Assembly (NCBI RefSeq): GCF_003660165.1
Contig: NZ_CP032829.1
Span: 620,001 to 684,000, forward strand
Length of the DNA: 64,000 bases
DNA from: Sphingomonas paeninsulae
GTDB lineage: Bacteria > Pseudomonadota > Alphaproteobacteria > Sphingomonadales > Sphingomonadaceae
Reading direction: 5' to 3'
Both the position numbers and the translations under genes were made by a program. The first letter of the stretch is position 1. The number at the start of each line of letters is the position of its first letter. Shown here piece after piece: positions 26,999-36,047 of the stretch. The notes below the pieces were generated by a model, which was given only the letters and a program-made list of their open reading frames with translations, was not told the origin of the DNA and made no database searches.

Positions 26999-27418
26999 TC
27001 AACCAAAGGTCCAAAATCGGTTGGCAAGAAACATGAAAGCGGGCGTAACAATTGCGATTGGGAGAATTGGCAGCGCCACATCCCCTCCAAGGCGACCCAC
27101 GATCATCCAGACCCAGAAACTGTTGAGCCCAAAGCCAGCGAGGTTGACCGCCACAAACCGACCGTATGCAACATGCCGCTTGGCGCGATCGCCCTGCCCG
27201 CGAAAAGTCCAGCGGGAGTGCAGCGCCCAGCCGCAGATCAGCGCGCATAAAAACCCGATCATGTTAGCGACGAGCGGGGGTGTCCTCAACGGAGCGGCCA
27301 GCATCCAATACACGACCGAATATAAAACCGTTAGAATGCCGCCGCTGACGATATAGCGCACGGCCTGAACCCTGATTTCTGTATTGGGAATGAGACGCGC
27401 TCCACAGCTAATGACCAA
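26999..27418 (-). CDS. GtrA-family membrane protein
   Basis: 139 residues with four transmembrane helices. RYIVSGGILTVLYSVVYWML starts the GtrA domain, and NMIGFLCALICGWALHSRWTF, VNLAGFGLNSFWVWMI and FMFLANRFWTFG are typical; the Asn-Arg-x-Trp-Thr-Phe ending is characteristic. GtrA proteins are thought to flip polyprenyl-phosphate sugars across the inner membrane. It is first in the minus-strand glycan cluster, 66 bp before the GT2 gene. An AT-poor leader shows no recognised promoter. Confidence 0.85.
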   Translation of the reverse strand: MVISCGARLIPNTEIRVQAVRYIVSGGILTVLYSVVYWMLAAPLRTPPLVANMIGFLCALICGWALHSRWTFRGQGDRAKRHVAYGRFVAVNLAGFGLNSFWVWMIVGRLGGDVALPILPIAIVTPAFMFLANRFWTFG

Positions 27419-27502
27419 TGCTGCTCCTTGCCATCAGCCCCCCAAGAGCCGAAACAAAATCGGCTGGGTCATCAAATCCACAAAACTCCCGATCGACAGA
27501 GC

Positions 27503-28198
27503 CTAAAGAACGTTCAGCCCAAGTTCGCCCAGAAGTTGCCCCGCCTGTTCCCGTGAAATTGTAGCGCCCCGGAACAACGCGGCATCGACCAGACGCAGGC
27601 CACCAATGTCGGCCCCGCGGAGATCGGCCCCCTCGAACCGGCATCCGACCATATGAGCGTCACGCAGAGAGCACCCCTCGAACGTCGTCGCACGGAAATC
27701 GCATTTGCGAAGATCGGCCTGGCTGAAGTCGAGTTTACGCAACGTTTGTTTGCGAAACGAATAACCGGGAAGTTTGGTGTCGATCAGCAGCGTCTCATCG
27801 AAAGTCACGTTCATGGCGCGCGCCTCCGACAAATCGGCCCCTGTCAGCTTGCAGCTTTTGAACGATGTCGAAACGATGGTCGACCGACGCAGGACCGCAT
27901 TGTTCAAATCGCAGGACGTGAATATTGCTTCCGAAAGATCGGCGCCGACGAAACATGCGAATGGCCCCCGACAGGACTGCCATTGCGAACCCTCCAGATT
28001 CGTCCCCGACAGATCGGCGCGGCGCAGGTTGCATCGTTCGAACGTCCAGCCGGACAGGTCGAGCTTGGCAAGATTGGCCTCTTCGAGATCACAATCGACA
28101 AGGTGCATCGGCTTTCCGGCTTTAGCCAGTCGCTCAACATCCGCCCGCGTCATAGTTTGCCCGGTTAGCGGACCGTTGGAAAACAGATCATCCATCAT
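27503..28198 (-). CDS. Pentapeptide-repeat protein
   Basis: 231 residues from ATG 28198 (or 28195). About thirty A(D/N)Lxx-type repeats fold into a right-handed quadrilateral beta helix: ANLAKLDLSGWTFERCNLRR, ADLSGTNLEGSQWQSC, ADLSEAIFTSCDLNN, GADLSEARAMNVTF, KLDFSQADLRKCDF and GADLRGADIGGLRLVDA. The layout with Cys at many repeat ends resembles the Qnr/McbG group, DNA mimics that protect gyrase, but many family members have other roles. A C-terminal helix (SREQAGQLLGELGLNVL) could form the dimer contact. Divergent from tRNA-Gly. I claim the fold, not the function. Confidence 0.85.
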   Translation of the reverse strand: MMDDLFSNGPLTGQTMTRADVERLAKAGKPMHLVDCDLEEANLAKLDLSGWTFERCNLRRADLSGTNLEGSQWQSCRGPFACFVGADLSEAIFTSCDLNNAVLRRSTIVSTSFKSCKLTGADLSEARAMNVTFDETLLIDTKLPGYSFRKQTLRKLDFSQADLRKCDFRATTFEGCSLRDAHMVGCRFEGADLRGADIGGLRLVDAALFRGATISREQAGQLLGELGLNVL

Positions 28199-28277
28199 AG
28201 CGCTGTGTATCTGCAACTCACCGATAATCCAACGTTGACCGCACAACGGTGAAGTGGCACGTGGCAAACAACACCTT

Positions 28278-28351
28278 GCGGGTGTAGCTCAATGGCAGAG
28301 CAGAAGCTTCCCATGCTTACGACGAGGGTTCGATTCCCTTCACCCGCTCCA
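28278..28351 (+). tRNA. tRNA-Gly (anticodon CCC)
   Basis: A 74-nt cloverleaf: acceptor GCGGGTG/CACCCGC, D arm GTAGCTCAATGGCAGAGCA, anticodon loop TTCCCAT giving CCC, T arm GGGTTCGATTCCC, discriminator T, and CCA encoded at 28349-28351. An integrase remnant lies 160 bp downstream, so this tRNA is a plausible former attachment site. Confidence 0.95.
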
Positions 28352-28510
28352 AACTCCTGTTTGCCAATGGGTGCCGACAGTTGAAAAATCCTGAAATCTG
28401 TTGGTTTTAGAGCATTCGCTGGTTGTCGGTGAATGCCTCTGATTGCGTGCAGTTGGAATTTTGGGGCAGATTCGGGGCCTTTTTGAAGCCCTTCGCTACG
28501 AGACCGCCAA
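28352..28510 (+). other. Non-coding stretch between tRNA-Gly and the integrase remnant
   Basis: No gene or clear signal is seen here. The position is that of the left end of an element integrated at a tRNA 3' end. I could not find a second copy of the tRNA 3' end in the window that would mark the right end. Confidence 0.3.
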
Positions 28511-28745
28511 ATGGCGCTCACCGACACTGCAATCCGCACCGCCAAGCCCAAGGACAAGCCTTATAAGGTCGGCGGTTTTCAGGGACTATACCTTTTGGCC
28601 AATTTCGGAGGGCGCAAGCTCTGGCACCCCAAATACCGAATGCACGGGGTCGAGCGAAAGCTCGCGCTCGCGACCTAGCCCGCAATCACGCTTACCGAAG
28701 CGCGTGCGGAACGCGATCCGGCCCAACTGCTGCAAGGCTCGCTGT
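28511..28745 (+). pseudogene. N-terminal remnant of a tyrosine-recombinase integrase (DUF4102 domain)
   Basis: From ATG 28511 the frame reads MALTDTAIRTAKPKDKPYKV, GGFQGLYLLANFGGRKLWHP, KYRMHGVERKLALAT, then TAG at 28676-28678, and continues in the same frame PAITLTEARAERDPAQLLQ. This is the N-terminal arm-binding (DUF4102) domain of P4-type integrases, where the TAG replaces the usual Tyr of a TYP motif. The core-binding and catalytic domains are missing. Position directly after tRNA-Gly(CCC) and the truncated state indicate the scar of an integrated element. Next to it lie accessory genes (Tad-like proteins, autotransporter). Confidence 0.82.
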
Positions 28746-28828
28746 TTTCGCCGAAGGTCTGCCACTTTTCCGCGATCAGTTCCCGCAATGTGAACAGCAC
28801 TTCGTTTAGCACAATTAACTTCCCGTTA

Positions 28829-30712
28829 TTATTGGACCAGTCGAGCAGATTGGAGGGCCGTGGAGAATAGCTGCTGGAGGGCAGTTGTAATGTCGTCATT
28901 GGCTGTCACGGTCTGCACCAGCGGCGCCCCGTTATTGCCGGGTGATGCGCAACTCTGCAGCGCGGTGAGGACCTGATCGGAACTCCCAGCGTTGCCTGGC
29001 GGATAGGGGAAGGGCGGCGGCGGCAGGAACGGAGCCACGTACGGTTGCGAAAAGTTCATATCGCCAACAAGCGACTCCGGCAGGTACTGCGTGTAAAGGA
29101 TGGCGATCTTGATCCCCTTTGCCTTTATGGCGGTACATAGGGTCAGGTCGCTAGCCTGCAACGGGCCGAAATAGCGGCCGCTGCCGTTCGGTTGATCAAG
29201 CATGCCGTCTGTGATGATGAAAAGTATCTTTTGCGGCACCGCTCCGGGGGCACCCGATCCTGCAGTAGGGATGGTAGTTTTCATTACCGTGAGCATATTG
29301 GTTATTTCGGTAGACCGGTCGTTGTTGTTGGTGCCGTTGGTGGGCTGTGAATTCTTCCACCAATAGTCGTCTGCCGGGAACAAGGCGGCTGCCGAAAAGC
29401 CGCTACTGTACGAAGCCACGTTCGTCAGACTGTTCAGCGTCTTGACGGGCGAAGTTCCGTTAGGTCGCGTCCAGTCGAAAGAAAACATCTGCGCCTGATA
29501 AGTGACATGGTATTGGGCGGCCTGGCTGGAAGCGAAAGGGATCAACTGCGATGCAGCCGAAACGACTTCGTCTTTGCGCAGAACAATGCTCGATGGGCTA
29601 CGGAAGATCTGCCCATAGTTATGCGTGAGCCAATAGCCGTCGGCCCAGTATCCAGTATCATATACCGTTGTGTTCGAAGTGACGGTTCCCGCAGAAGTCG
29701 TAGTATTATTCACCGTCGTCCCGTTGCTTTTATACGTTGTCGATACAATAGTCGGTGTCGCGGTCACCACCTTGTTGATATTAACCGGACCAGTGTCAAG
29801 ATCATTCGTAATCGTATATTTCGTAGTTGTCACAGTCGTCGTAGTCTTAACAACGCGATTGCTTCCGCTTCCTGTATCCGACGACGAAACTGACGTTGAT
29901 GAGGTTTCCATCGTGTTGCCGGAACTGTCGTAAAGCACGTTGGCGGGGGTGACGGGCGCCTTCGCCCAGCGGTAGAAAACATTCTGCTTCGCAGATCCCG
30001 AAGTATAGTATCCAGTCGACAACAAAATATGGCGGCCCGGCGGGTCTTTGATAAATATACTGTCGCTGTGGGGTACCTGAGCATGACAGGCGAACGCGCA
30101 ACCGCTTGGTAGATTGGTATCGGTTGTGTTTTTGGTGGCCGCGATGATCTTGGTGACTCCATCCGAAGTCGCAGGCAGCAGCATCGAGGGCGAATTGTCC
30201 ATTGCCAGGTAGAAATCGACGTTAGGCGGCTGCGCGGCGCTTGCGGTAGACGTTCCGCTCACGGTCAGGGTATTTGCACCCAGTATCCCGCCAAACACGT
30301 TGATCGACTGGACCGTATAGGTGACAGTAGCCTTGCGCAGGTAGCCCAGAGCGCCGTTGGTACCGGGAGTGCCGTCTATAACTGTGGGAGTCATCTGCAG
30401 ATTTTGGTAACCAGTCACCATGGCGGCCTGCGCATTGAACATGTTCGTTGCGGCAGAGGTCGAGGCGCCGTTCGACTGAAGGATCATCGCGGGTGCGACA
30501 GCCGCCAGCGCGGCAGCGTCGGCAGCGGCGTTCAAATGAGTCTGGAGACTCATGGCGCGAGAATAGTCGACGCCAAAACCGACTAGAAAGGTCAGCGGAA
30601 TGACCGAAAACCCCATGATCATCAGAACCCCGCCTCTCTGATCAGCTTTCAGACGAGCAATGAAACCGAACAGTGCGGCTGAAGATCTGAATGAGAGGAA
30701 TTTTTTCATCAT
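28829..30712 (-). CDS. TadG-like pilus-assembly protein with von Willebrand A domain
   Basis: 627 residues. The N terminus is the Tad/TadG form: RLKADQRGGVLMIMGFSVIP then a membrane helix and VDYSRAMSLQTHLNAAADAA. From residue about 165 a vWA domain begins, with the MIDAS start MDNSPSM (D172, S174, S176) and later FIITDGMLDQPNGSG and KGIKIAILYTQYLP. Residues about 263-350 are an insert very rich in Thr/Ser (VVKTTTTVTTTKYTITNDLD) inside the vWA domain. A Cys pair occurs in SGCAFACHA. Last gene of a three-gene minus-strand set (TadE, TadE, TadG), with 8 bp to its neighbour. No pilin, prepilin peptidase or secretion ATPase gene is present, so the partner machinery is elsewhere or lost. Confidence 0.82.
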   Translation of the reverse strand: MMKKFLSFRSSAALFGFIARLKADQRGGVLMIMGFSVIPLTFLVGFGVDYSRAMSLQTHLNAAADAAALAAVAPAMILQSNGASTSAATNMFNAQAAMVTGYQNLQMTPTVIDGTPGTNGALGYLRKATVTYTVQSINVFGGILGANTLTVSGTSTASAAQPPNVDFYLAMDNSPSMLLPATSDGVTKIIAATKNTTDTNLPSGCAFACHAQVPHSDSIFIKDPPGRHILLSTGYYTSGSAKQNVFYRWAKAPVTPANVLYDSSGNTMETSSTSVSSSDTGSGSNRVVKTTTTVTTTKYTITNDLDTGPVNINKVVTATPTIVSTTYKSNGTTVNNTTTSAGTVTSNTTVYDTGYWADGYWLTHNYGQIFRSPSSIVLRKDEVVSAASQLIPFASSQAAQYHVTYQAQMFSFDWTRPNGTSPVKTLNSLTNVASYSSGFSAAALFPADDYWWKNSQPTNGTNNNDRSTEITNMLTVMKTTIPTAGSGAPGAVPQKILFIITDGMLDQPNGSGRYFGPLQASDLTLCTAIKAKGIKIAILYTQYLPESLVGDMNFSQPYVAPFLPPPPFPYPPGNAGSSDQVLTALQSCASPGNNGAPLVQTVTANDDITTALQQLFSTALQSARLVQ

Positions 30713-30720
30713 ATAAGCAC

Positions 30721-31416
30721 CTAGTAAAGGCGAGGAACCATGTAGATGGTGTGGGTCAAAACTGTGGTCCCGATCGGCATATAGCTGAACACTGGCGTGA
30801 AGTTGTAGTTGATATTGCCCGTATACAGCCAGCCGCCGGCCGTGCCGACCTGAGTCTTCGTGCTATTGCCCGGAGCGAGGTTTCCGCACACATTCGAGCC
30901 GTCCGGCGAAGTCGGCACCATCGGCGAGGTGATCATGTTGCTGGGAATGGCGATGACGCTGTTGGCCGATTGCGCCGCATTCGTGGGGAGCGTGCCTGCT
31001 ATGTGAGTCGAGGTCGTCGGAGTAATGGTGCTGCCATCGGCACTCTGCGTCTGGGCCTGGGTCCAGACGACATAGGCATGCGTGGCGTCGCAGACTCTGA
31101 GCAGCGAAACCTGCTCTGTCGCGTTATTAAGCTTGTAGGGCGACAGGACGATCGCACTGGCGCTGAGATACGACGCCGCGTTGGTGCTTTGCGGGCTGTT
31201 GTAGACGATCGCGGGAGACGTGGTTCGAGTGACGAGGTCGACCAGCGAACGCGTCGCGATGGTAACCTTGCGATTGCAGGCGATCATATCGGACACGCAA
31301 ACTCCGCCCGTGTACAAGAGCAGAAGCACCGGCAGGCAGATCGCGAATTCCACGAGTACCGATCCGCGAGTGCTACGGGCGAAATGCTTCAGCATGAGGT
31401 CTGCGACCCGCTGCAT
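30721..31416 (-). CDS. TadE-like pseudopilin
   Basis: 231 residues. The N-terminal segment RSTRGSVLVEFAICLPVLLLL matches the TadE start: Gly before a hydrophobic helix with Glu at the fifth place (GSVLVEF), the prepilin-peptidase form. The rest is a periplasmic beta-rich domain with two Cys residues (SLLRVCDATHAYVVWTQAQT, GSNVCGNLAP). It overlaps the upstream TadE gene by 28 bp and precedes TadG by 8 bp. Probably a minor pilin of a Flp/Tad-type pilus or secretion system. Confidence 0.82.
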   Translation of the reverse strand: MQRVADLMLKHFARSTRGSVLVEFAICLPVLLLLYTGGVCVSDMIACNRKVTIATRSLVDLVTRTTSPAIVYNSPQSTNAASYLSASAIVLSPYKLNNATEQVSLLRVCDATHAYVVWTQAQTQSADGSTITPTTSTHIAGTLPTNAAQSANSVIAIPSNMITSPMVPTSPDGSNVCGNLAPGNSTKTQVGTAGGWLYTGNINYNFTPVFSYMPIGTTVLTHTIYMVPRLY

Positions 31417-31979
31417 GAATAAGCCTCTGTCGTGAACACGGATGTTGCCACAATCATGCGATTATTATTGGGTTGATTAGTTAAGTTCAGACCCAGCGGC
31501 CCCGTTCCTGTTGGCCACAAATAGATCAGTTGCAGGACGATGATGCGGTTGCTACCCGCGCCGCTCGACTGATTATTGTAGCCGGTGCCGGTTGAGGTCA
31601 GTACGCCATTGCTGTCATAGGTAAATGTCGGCGAAGCGGTGCTGCTTACGTTATAGCTGGTTGCGGTATTTACGTTCACCGTGAGCCGCGAGCACGAAAG
31701 CATCGACGGCAACAGCGGGGAAACACTGACAGCCTGGCCGCTGGCGTTGGTGCCAGCATAGCCGTTGCATATGGCATCCTTGAAGTCGCTCGCGGTCATG
31801 CCGACGTGCCCATTGGTCAGCGTTGTCGTTTGAGCCGAGCCAGTCAGCAGCAGTCGCCCTGCGCCCTGCGCCGCAGTTTCCAGCATCTGTTGTGCCAGGT
31901 AAATGAACATCGTGTACAAAATCGCCAGCAGAAGCGCGATGAAGGCCGGTCCTACTATAGCGAACTCCAAAGCGGCCAC
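31389..31979 (-). CDS. TadE-like pseudopilin (start uncertain)
   Basis: At least 196 residues. It opens AALEFAIVGPAFIALLLAIL, the TadE hydrophobic helix with Glu at the fifth place after the cleavage site. The first standard start in frame is GTG 31979, which falls within the pseudopilin leader motif. The frame remains open 20 or so codons further upstream (FGANLRKNHEGVAALEFA), which is what a TadE leader should look like, but no ATG, GTG or TTG is there. A base error near 32000-32030, next to a run of seven C, could hide the true start. The C-terminal region holds two Cys (SCSGSQTSC). First gene of the TadE-TadE-TadG set. Confidence 0.75.
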   Translation of the reverse strand: MAALEFAIVGPAFIALLLAILYTMFIYLAQQMLETAAQGAGRLLLTGSAQTTTLTNGHVGMTASDFKDAICNGYAGTNASGQAVSVSPLLPSMLSCSRLTVNVNTATSYNVSSTASPTFTYDSNGVLTSTGTGYNNQSSGAGSNRIIVLQLIYLWPTGTGPLGLNLTNQPNNNRMIVATSVFTTEAYSCSGSQTSC

Positions 31980-32362
31980 GCCTTCATGGTTTTTCCGCAG
32001 GTTCGCGCCAAATCGGCGCCCCCCCTCAGTGCAGAAATGATACTACGCAAAGTTTCCACCCCGAGCCCACCTTGGATCCATTCTCCACGATCAGTGTTCA
32101 GATTTCGTAAACAGCCATTAGCGGCGGGCGGCAACCGCCTTGGCGACCCCGGTGCTTAGCAACAGCAACGCCTGCCAGCACCCGTTCGCGGGTTAGCGCC
32201 GTTCATAGTGAGCGAGCGCGCCGAAGATTGAGAATCACAGCTCACCGCGCGGTGTCGTCGTATCCATATGGTCCGTGAGCGCAAATTGACCGTCGGGCGA
32301 TCGTCAGATGGCGACACTCCAAGTATCCAACGTACAGGCGCATATTCGCCACGTTGAAATGG
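31980..32362. other. Intergenic region between the Tad set and the autotransporter
   Basis: No coding region is supported. The first bases probably encode the missing leader of the TadE gene. The remainder shows no repeat, RNA or promoter that I can name. The 3' boundary is the perfect hairpin at 32364-32397. Confidence 0.4.
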
Positions 32363-32363
32363 A

Positions 32364-32405
32364 AAGGGCTGCCGCGCATCGCGGCGCGGCAGCCCTTCTT
32401 TTTCA
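32364..32405 (-). terminator. Perfect 14-bp hairpin after the autotransporter gene
   Basis: AAGGGCTGCCGCGC (32364-32377) and GCGCGGCAGCCCTT (32384-32397) are perfect reverse complements around six bases. It is 33 bp beyond the autotransporter stop. The better T-tract (CTTTTTC) is on the plus-strand side; the minus-strand side reads TTTCC. It may therefore act in both directions. Confidence 0.75.
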
Positions 32406-32429
32406 CGATCGGTTGCCCGACCTCTCCGG

Positions 32430-35400
32430 TTAGAAGCTGTAAGAGAAGCCCAGCGTCAGACCGTGATCGCTCCAACGATCGGCGATGTTCCCGACATAGG
32501 AGATGCCGAGCGAGCCGCCAGGCAGGATGTTGGCCTGCGCGCCGGCTTCCAGACCCAGCGCATTACGCGTGGCGGGAAGACCCTCGATGGAGAAGGTTTT
32601 GCCAGTGGTGAGAGTGTTGCGTCCTTCGGCAACTACGTCACCAAACCCGTGCAGCCAGGCGGCCGAGACACGTGGCGTAATTACAGCCCGATCCGAGACC
32701 GGTAGCAGCGCGCCCAGCCGCAGGCCGAGCGTGGTGTACGTCACATCGCGGGTATTACCGCTCACGCCAAGTGCGCTGAGTGCACCGCCCTGCTCTGCGA
32801 AGCCGTCGGTCTTCAGATGAACATGGTTCACCCCGGCGAACGGCTCGACCAGCGCCTTGCCCAGCGAAGCGGCATAGCTCAGCTCTGCAAACGCCGAGGC
32901 GCTCTTGCCATCATAGCTGCCGGAGACATCTTCGGAAACGCCAGGGAACACCACCTTGCGCGCGCCCTTTACGTCCAACCAGCCATAAGAGCCGCCGACC
33001 CGCGTGCGCAGGTTGCCCCACCCTCCGCCGACATAGGCAGCAAGTGCCGATCCGGTGACTGTCGCATGGCTGTCACGGCCATTCACCTGCACCTTGTCCT
33101 CGTTGTGACTGAACGCCAGGCCGATCCGCCAGTCGCCGAGCAGCGTGTCGATGCCCGTGATGAAGCCGAAGCTGCTCTGCGTAGCGCGCGCAGCATTGCC
33201 GTCGCCCTTCGCAGTGTTCGAGCTTCCCATCGCCTGTCCCCAAATCCCGGTGCGCCCGCCGCGCGTCTGCTGGGAAGCACTACCCGCGTTCGAGAGCGCA
33301 TGGGTAATGATGTCCGCCTGCTCCATACGGCCTACAACCATTTCCCCAAGGCGTCGGGTACGGTCCACCATAAACGTGCCCGTGGTCGCCCACAACTCGC
33401 CGGAAAGCGCATCGAACGCCTGCGCCGCACCGGTCGTGTCTGTCTGCCCGGCAATGACTCGATAAAGGCCAGTATTCCGACCACTTGCGTCCAGCGCAAG
33501 GGCAACTGCCTGCTGATTAGAGGTGGCAGCCGCACTTGCGAAGCTGCGGTCATTACGTACCAGCGTCAGCGTTACATCATTGGCACCGTAGCTTAGGTAG
33601 GGTGCAAGGAACGGCAGGTCGACATTCATGCCTGTGAACTTCCCGCTCACCCCGCCGGCGGCAGTCAGGATCACGTAGTCGCTGGTCCAGCGATAAGTAC
33701 CAGCGGCCGCCAATACTGAGACAGTGCCGCCCGCGATGGTGGCTGTACCGCTCACATTGACTTGGTCGCTGTTGCCAGCGGCATCCACTTCCACCTTGTA
33801 GACCGAGCCGGCCTGGAACTGCAGATTGCCTGCCACGTTGAGCGTGCCGATGGAGTTGCCGGGTGCCAGTGTGCCGCCATTGGACACGATCACCGAGCCT
33901 ACCGTACCGTTACCGCCAAGCGTGCCGCCGTTGTTCACCGTGATATTGCCCGGCAGCGCACCATTAACCGCCAGTCGACCGTCATTGACATTTACCTGTC
34001 CGGTAAAGCTGTTTGTCCCGGTCAGGTTCAACGTTCCCGAGCCCGTCTTGATGAAGTTACCCGTGCCAGTGATGTCGCCAGCGAAGACGCTATCTTCGCC
34101 CTGCACCACAGTCAGCGCGCCCATGCCCAGCAAAAGCGAACCGCCCGTGCCGCTCAGACCGGCGACTTCCTGATCCCGGCCACCGAGATCGAACGCTCCG
34201 TTGTTTACGACAAGATCGGATTCCTTATCGAGTTGCGCGGTCAGACGAACAACGCCACCTTCGACCACAGTGGAACCGGTGTAGCCGAACTCGCCCGAGA
34301 GCAGCAGCGTACCATTGCCCTGCTTAACGAGGCGACCGTCGCCGGAAAGCGCACCCGCATAGTCATAGTCGCCGATCTGGTTGAAGATCAGCGTGCCATT
34401 GTTCACGACATCGGCAAGCAGATGGCCATCCTTTATGCCATTGCCCGTCAGCAACGTACCTGCCGTGTCGATCAGAACGTTGCCGCCGAGCGCGCCGGTG
34501 AGCAACAGCGTGCCGCCCGAGATGGTTGCATTGCCCGCAAAGGTGCTGCTGTCACCGGAGAAGGTGGTTGTTCCATCTCCCGTCTTCACCACCGAACCGG
34601 TGCCACTGAGCACGCCTTTGTAAGTGGTCGCCGTGGGACGTGCGAACACCAGCGTGGCCGCCGCTCCGATAGCAGCATTGCTGCTCAGCGTACCCTGAAA
34701 CACCGCCGTACCCTGCTGTACGTTGAGCTGGCCGCCGCTCATGGAGCCGGTAAAGGTCGTTGTGTTGGCTCCAGTTTTGGTAACCGTGCCCTGACCGCTG
34801 ATCTGCCCGGCATAACTCACGTCGTCCGAGCGGTTGAAGACAACAGCGCCGAAGTTGGTGAGATTTGCCGTGATCGAACCACTCGTCCCGCCGGCACCGA
34901 TGTTAACGGTTGCGCCATTGCTGATGCCAAGGCCGTTCTGGAAGTCGCTCGCTCCCGTCAGAGTCAGAGCGCCACTTGCCACTCCCAGACCGCCCGTACC
35001 GGTAATCCGGCCAGCAAAGGTCTGTGAAGCGTTTTGCACGTTCAGCCCGGCATTGCCGACAATCACCGTGCCGCTGCCTCCCAGATCCTTGATCTGTGCC
35101 GAACTCGCCGCCGTGACATCGAACGTGCCGTTGACGGTCACGCCGCTGGACTGGTTAATGCGCCCCTGTCCACTCAGAGCCAGCGTCGCGCCGGATTCAA
35201 TGCTGGTCGCGCCGGTGAACGTGTTCATGCCGCTCAGCGTGATGACGCCGCCCGCAACGTTCAGATTGCCGCTGCCGCTGATCACCCGGTTATGAAGTAG
35301 TGCGTCGGAACGGTCGAAGGCCAATGTTCCGTTGTTTACGATATTGCTGTTAAGCGAACCGCTGGTCCCGCCATTGCCGATCTGCAACACGCCACCGGCG

Positions 35401-36047
35401 TTGACCTGGGTGCTCGCAGCGCCGGTCGTCCCTGCAATAACAGCTTTGCCGCCGTCAACTGTGAAGCTGCCCGAAAACAGGCTGCTGTCTCCACTGAACA
35501 CCGTCGTCCCAGACAATATGTTAACCGCGCCAATGCCAGAAAGGGGCGCGTCGAGAATATAATCGGTGTCGGTATGATTAAGGACAAGCTGACCCGCCCC
35601 ATTACTGAATTTGATACCGTTAATGGCATCGATATAGCCAGCGGCTACCGCGTTTTCTCCGGTCGCAGCGCCGATATTCAGCGTGCCATTACCAATAATG
35701 ACATTGTTTACAGTCAATTGGCCACCGTTTCTGATGGTCAATTTCGCTGGAACCGGTGAGCCAAGAATAAGCGTGTTGGCTGCGACTTCATTGTCATCGA
35801 TCACAGGATCGTACCCTGCCGATACCACAAATACGGACGTGTCCAACGGCGAAGGCGCGACGCCCCCAGACCAGTTTGCGCCGTTGGTCCAGTCTTCGCT
35901 TATAGCGCCTCGCCACTCGGGGTCACCCGGAGCAGCGCTCGCCTGACCGCCAGACGTAAGTGCCAGAAAGGCGACCCCCAAGCTTAGCGCCATCTTCCGA
36001 TGAGTGGCACTCATTTTAACATTTACGTCAGTTTTGCGAATATTCAT
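32430..36047 (-). CDS. Autotransporter (type Va) with beta-strand repeats in the passenger
   Basis: 1,205 residues. An extended signal peptide (NIRKTDVNVKMSATHRKMAL, then SLGVAFLALTSGGQASA) is followed by a Gly/Asn/Thr-rich beta-helical passenger. This has many autotransporter-associated repeats of the form GxGTLxLSGxxxYTGxTxVxxGxL, for example GNGTLLLSGEFGYTGST, KTGSGTLNLTGTNSFTGQ and GGTLGGNGTVGSV. The last 275 residues are the outer-membrane barrel (GIWGQAMGSSNTAKGDGNAA ... LGISYVGNIADRWSDHGLTL) ending GFSYSF with terminal Phe. No protease or lipase triad is seen in the passenger, so adhesion or aggregation is the likelier role. Predicted to be cell-surface exposed. It has an AT-rich upstream region and a strong hairpin downstream. 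Confidence 0.92.
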   Translation of the reverse strand: MNIRKTDVNVKMSATHRKMALSLGVAFLALTSGGQASAAPGDPEWRGAISEDWTNGANWSGGVAPSPLDTSVFVVSAGYDPVIDDNEVAANTLILGSPVPAKLTIRNGGQLTVNNVIIGNGTLNIGAATGENAVAAGYIDAINGIKFSNGAGQLVLNHTDTDYILDAPLSGIGAVNILSGTTVFSGDSSLFSGSFTVDGGKAVIAGTTGAASTQVNAGGVLQIGNGGTSGSLNSNIVNNGTLAFDRSDALLHNRVISGSGNLNVAGGVITLSGMNTFTGATSIESGATLALSGQGRINQSSGVTVNGTFDVTAASSAQIKDLGGSGTVIVGNAGLNVQNASQTFAGRITGTGGLGVASGALTLTGASDFQNGLGISNGATVNIGAGGTSGSITANLTNFGAVVFNRSDDVSYAGQISGQGTVTKTGANTTTFTGSMSGGQLNVQQGTAVFQGTLSSNAAIGAAATLVFARPTATTYKGVLSGTGSVVKTGDGTTTFSGDSSTFAGNATISGGTLLLTGALGGNVLIDTAGTLLTGNGIKDGHLLADVVNNGTLIFNQIGDYDYAGALSGDGRLVKQGNGTLLLSGEFGYTGSTVVEGGVVRLTAQLDKESDLVVNNGAFDLGGRDQEVAGLSGTGGSLLLGMGALTVVQGEDSVFAGDITGTGNFIKTGSGTLNLTGTNSFTGQVNVNDGRLAVNGALPGNITVNNGGTLGGNGTVGSVIVSNGGTLAPGNSIGTLNVAGNLQFQAGSVYKVEVDAAGNSDQVNVSGTATIAGGTVSVLAAAGTYRWTSDYVILTAAGGVSGKFTGMNVDLPFLAPYLSYGANDVTLTLVRNDRSFASAAATSNQQAVALALDASGRNTGLYRVIAGQTDTTGAAQAFDALSGELWATTGTFMVDRTRRLGEMVVGRMEQADIITHALSNAGSASQQTRGGRTGIWGQAMGSSNTAKGDGNAARATQSSFGFITGIDTLLGDWRIGLAFSHNEDKVQVNGRDSHATVTGSALAAYVGGGWGNLRTRVGGSYGWLDVKGARKVVFPGVSEDVSGSYDGKSASAFAELSYAASLGKALVEPFAGVNHVHLKTDGFAEQGGALSALGVSGNTRDVTYTTLGLRLGALLPVSDRAVITPRVSAAWLHGFGDVVAEGRNTLTTGKTFSIEGLPATRNALGLEAGAQANILPGGSLGISYVGNIADRWSDHGLTLGFSYSF

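Noticed and set aside
33762-35027. Long plus-strand frame (421 codons) opposite the autotransporter
   Set aside because: It mirrors the repetitive Gly/Thr/Asn codons of the passenger; no family-like sequence, no ribosome binding site, and other frames there are similarly open.
28860-36000. Repeats in the Tad and autotransporter region as a CRISPR array
   Set aside because: The repeats are coding, degenerate and unequal in spacing; no direct repeat-spacer pattern and no cas genes.
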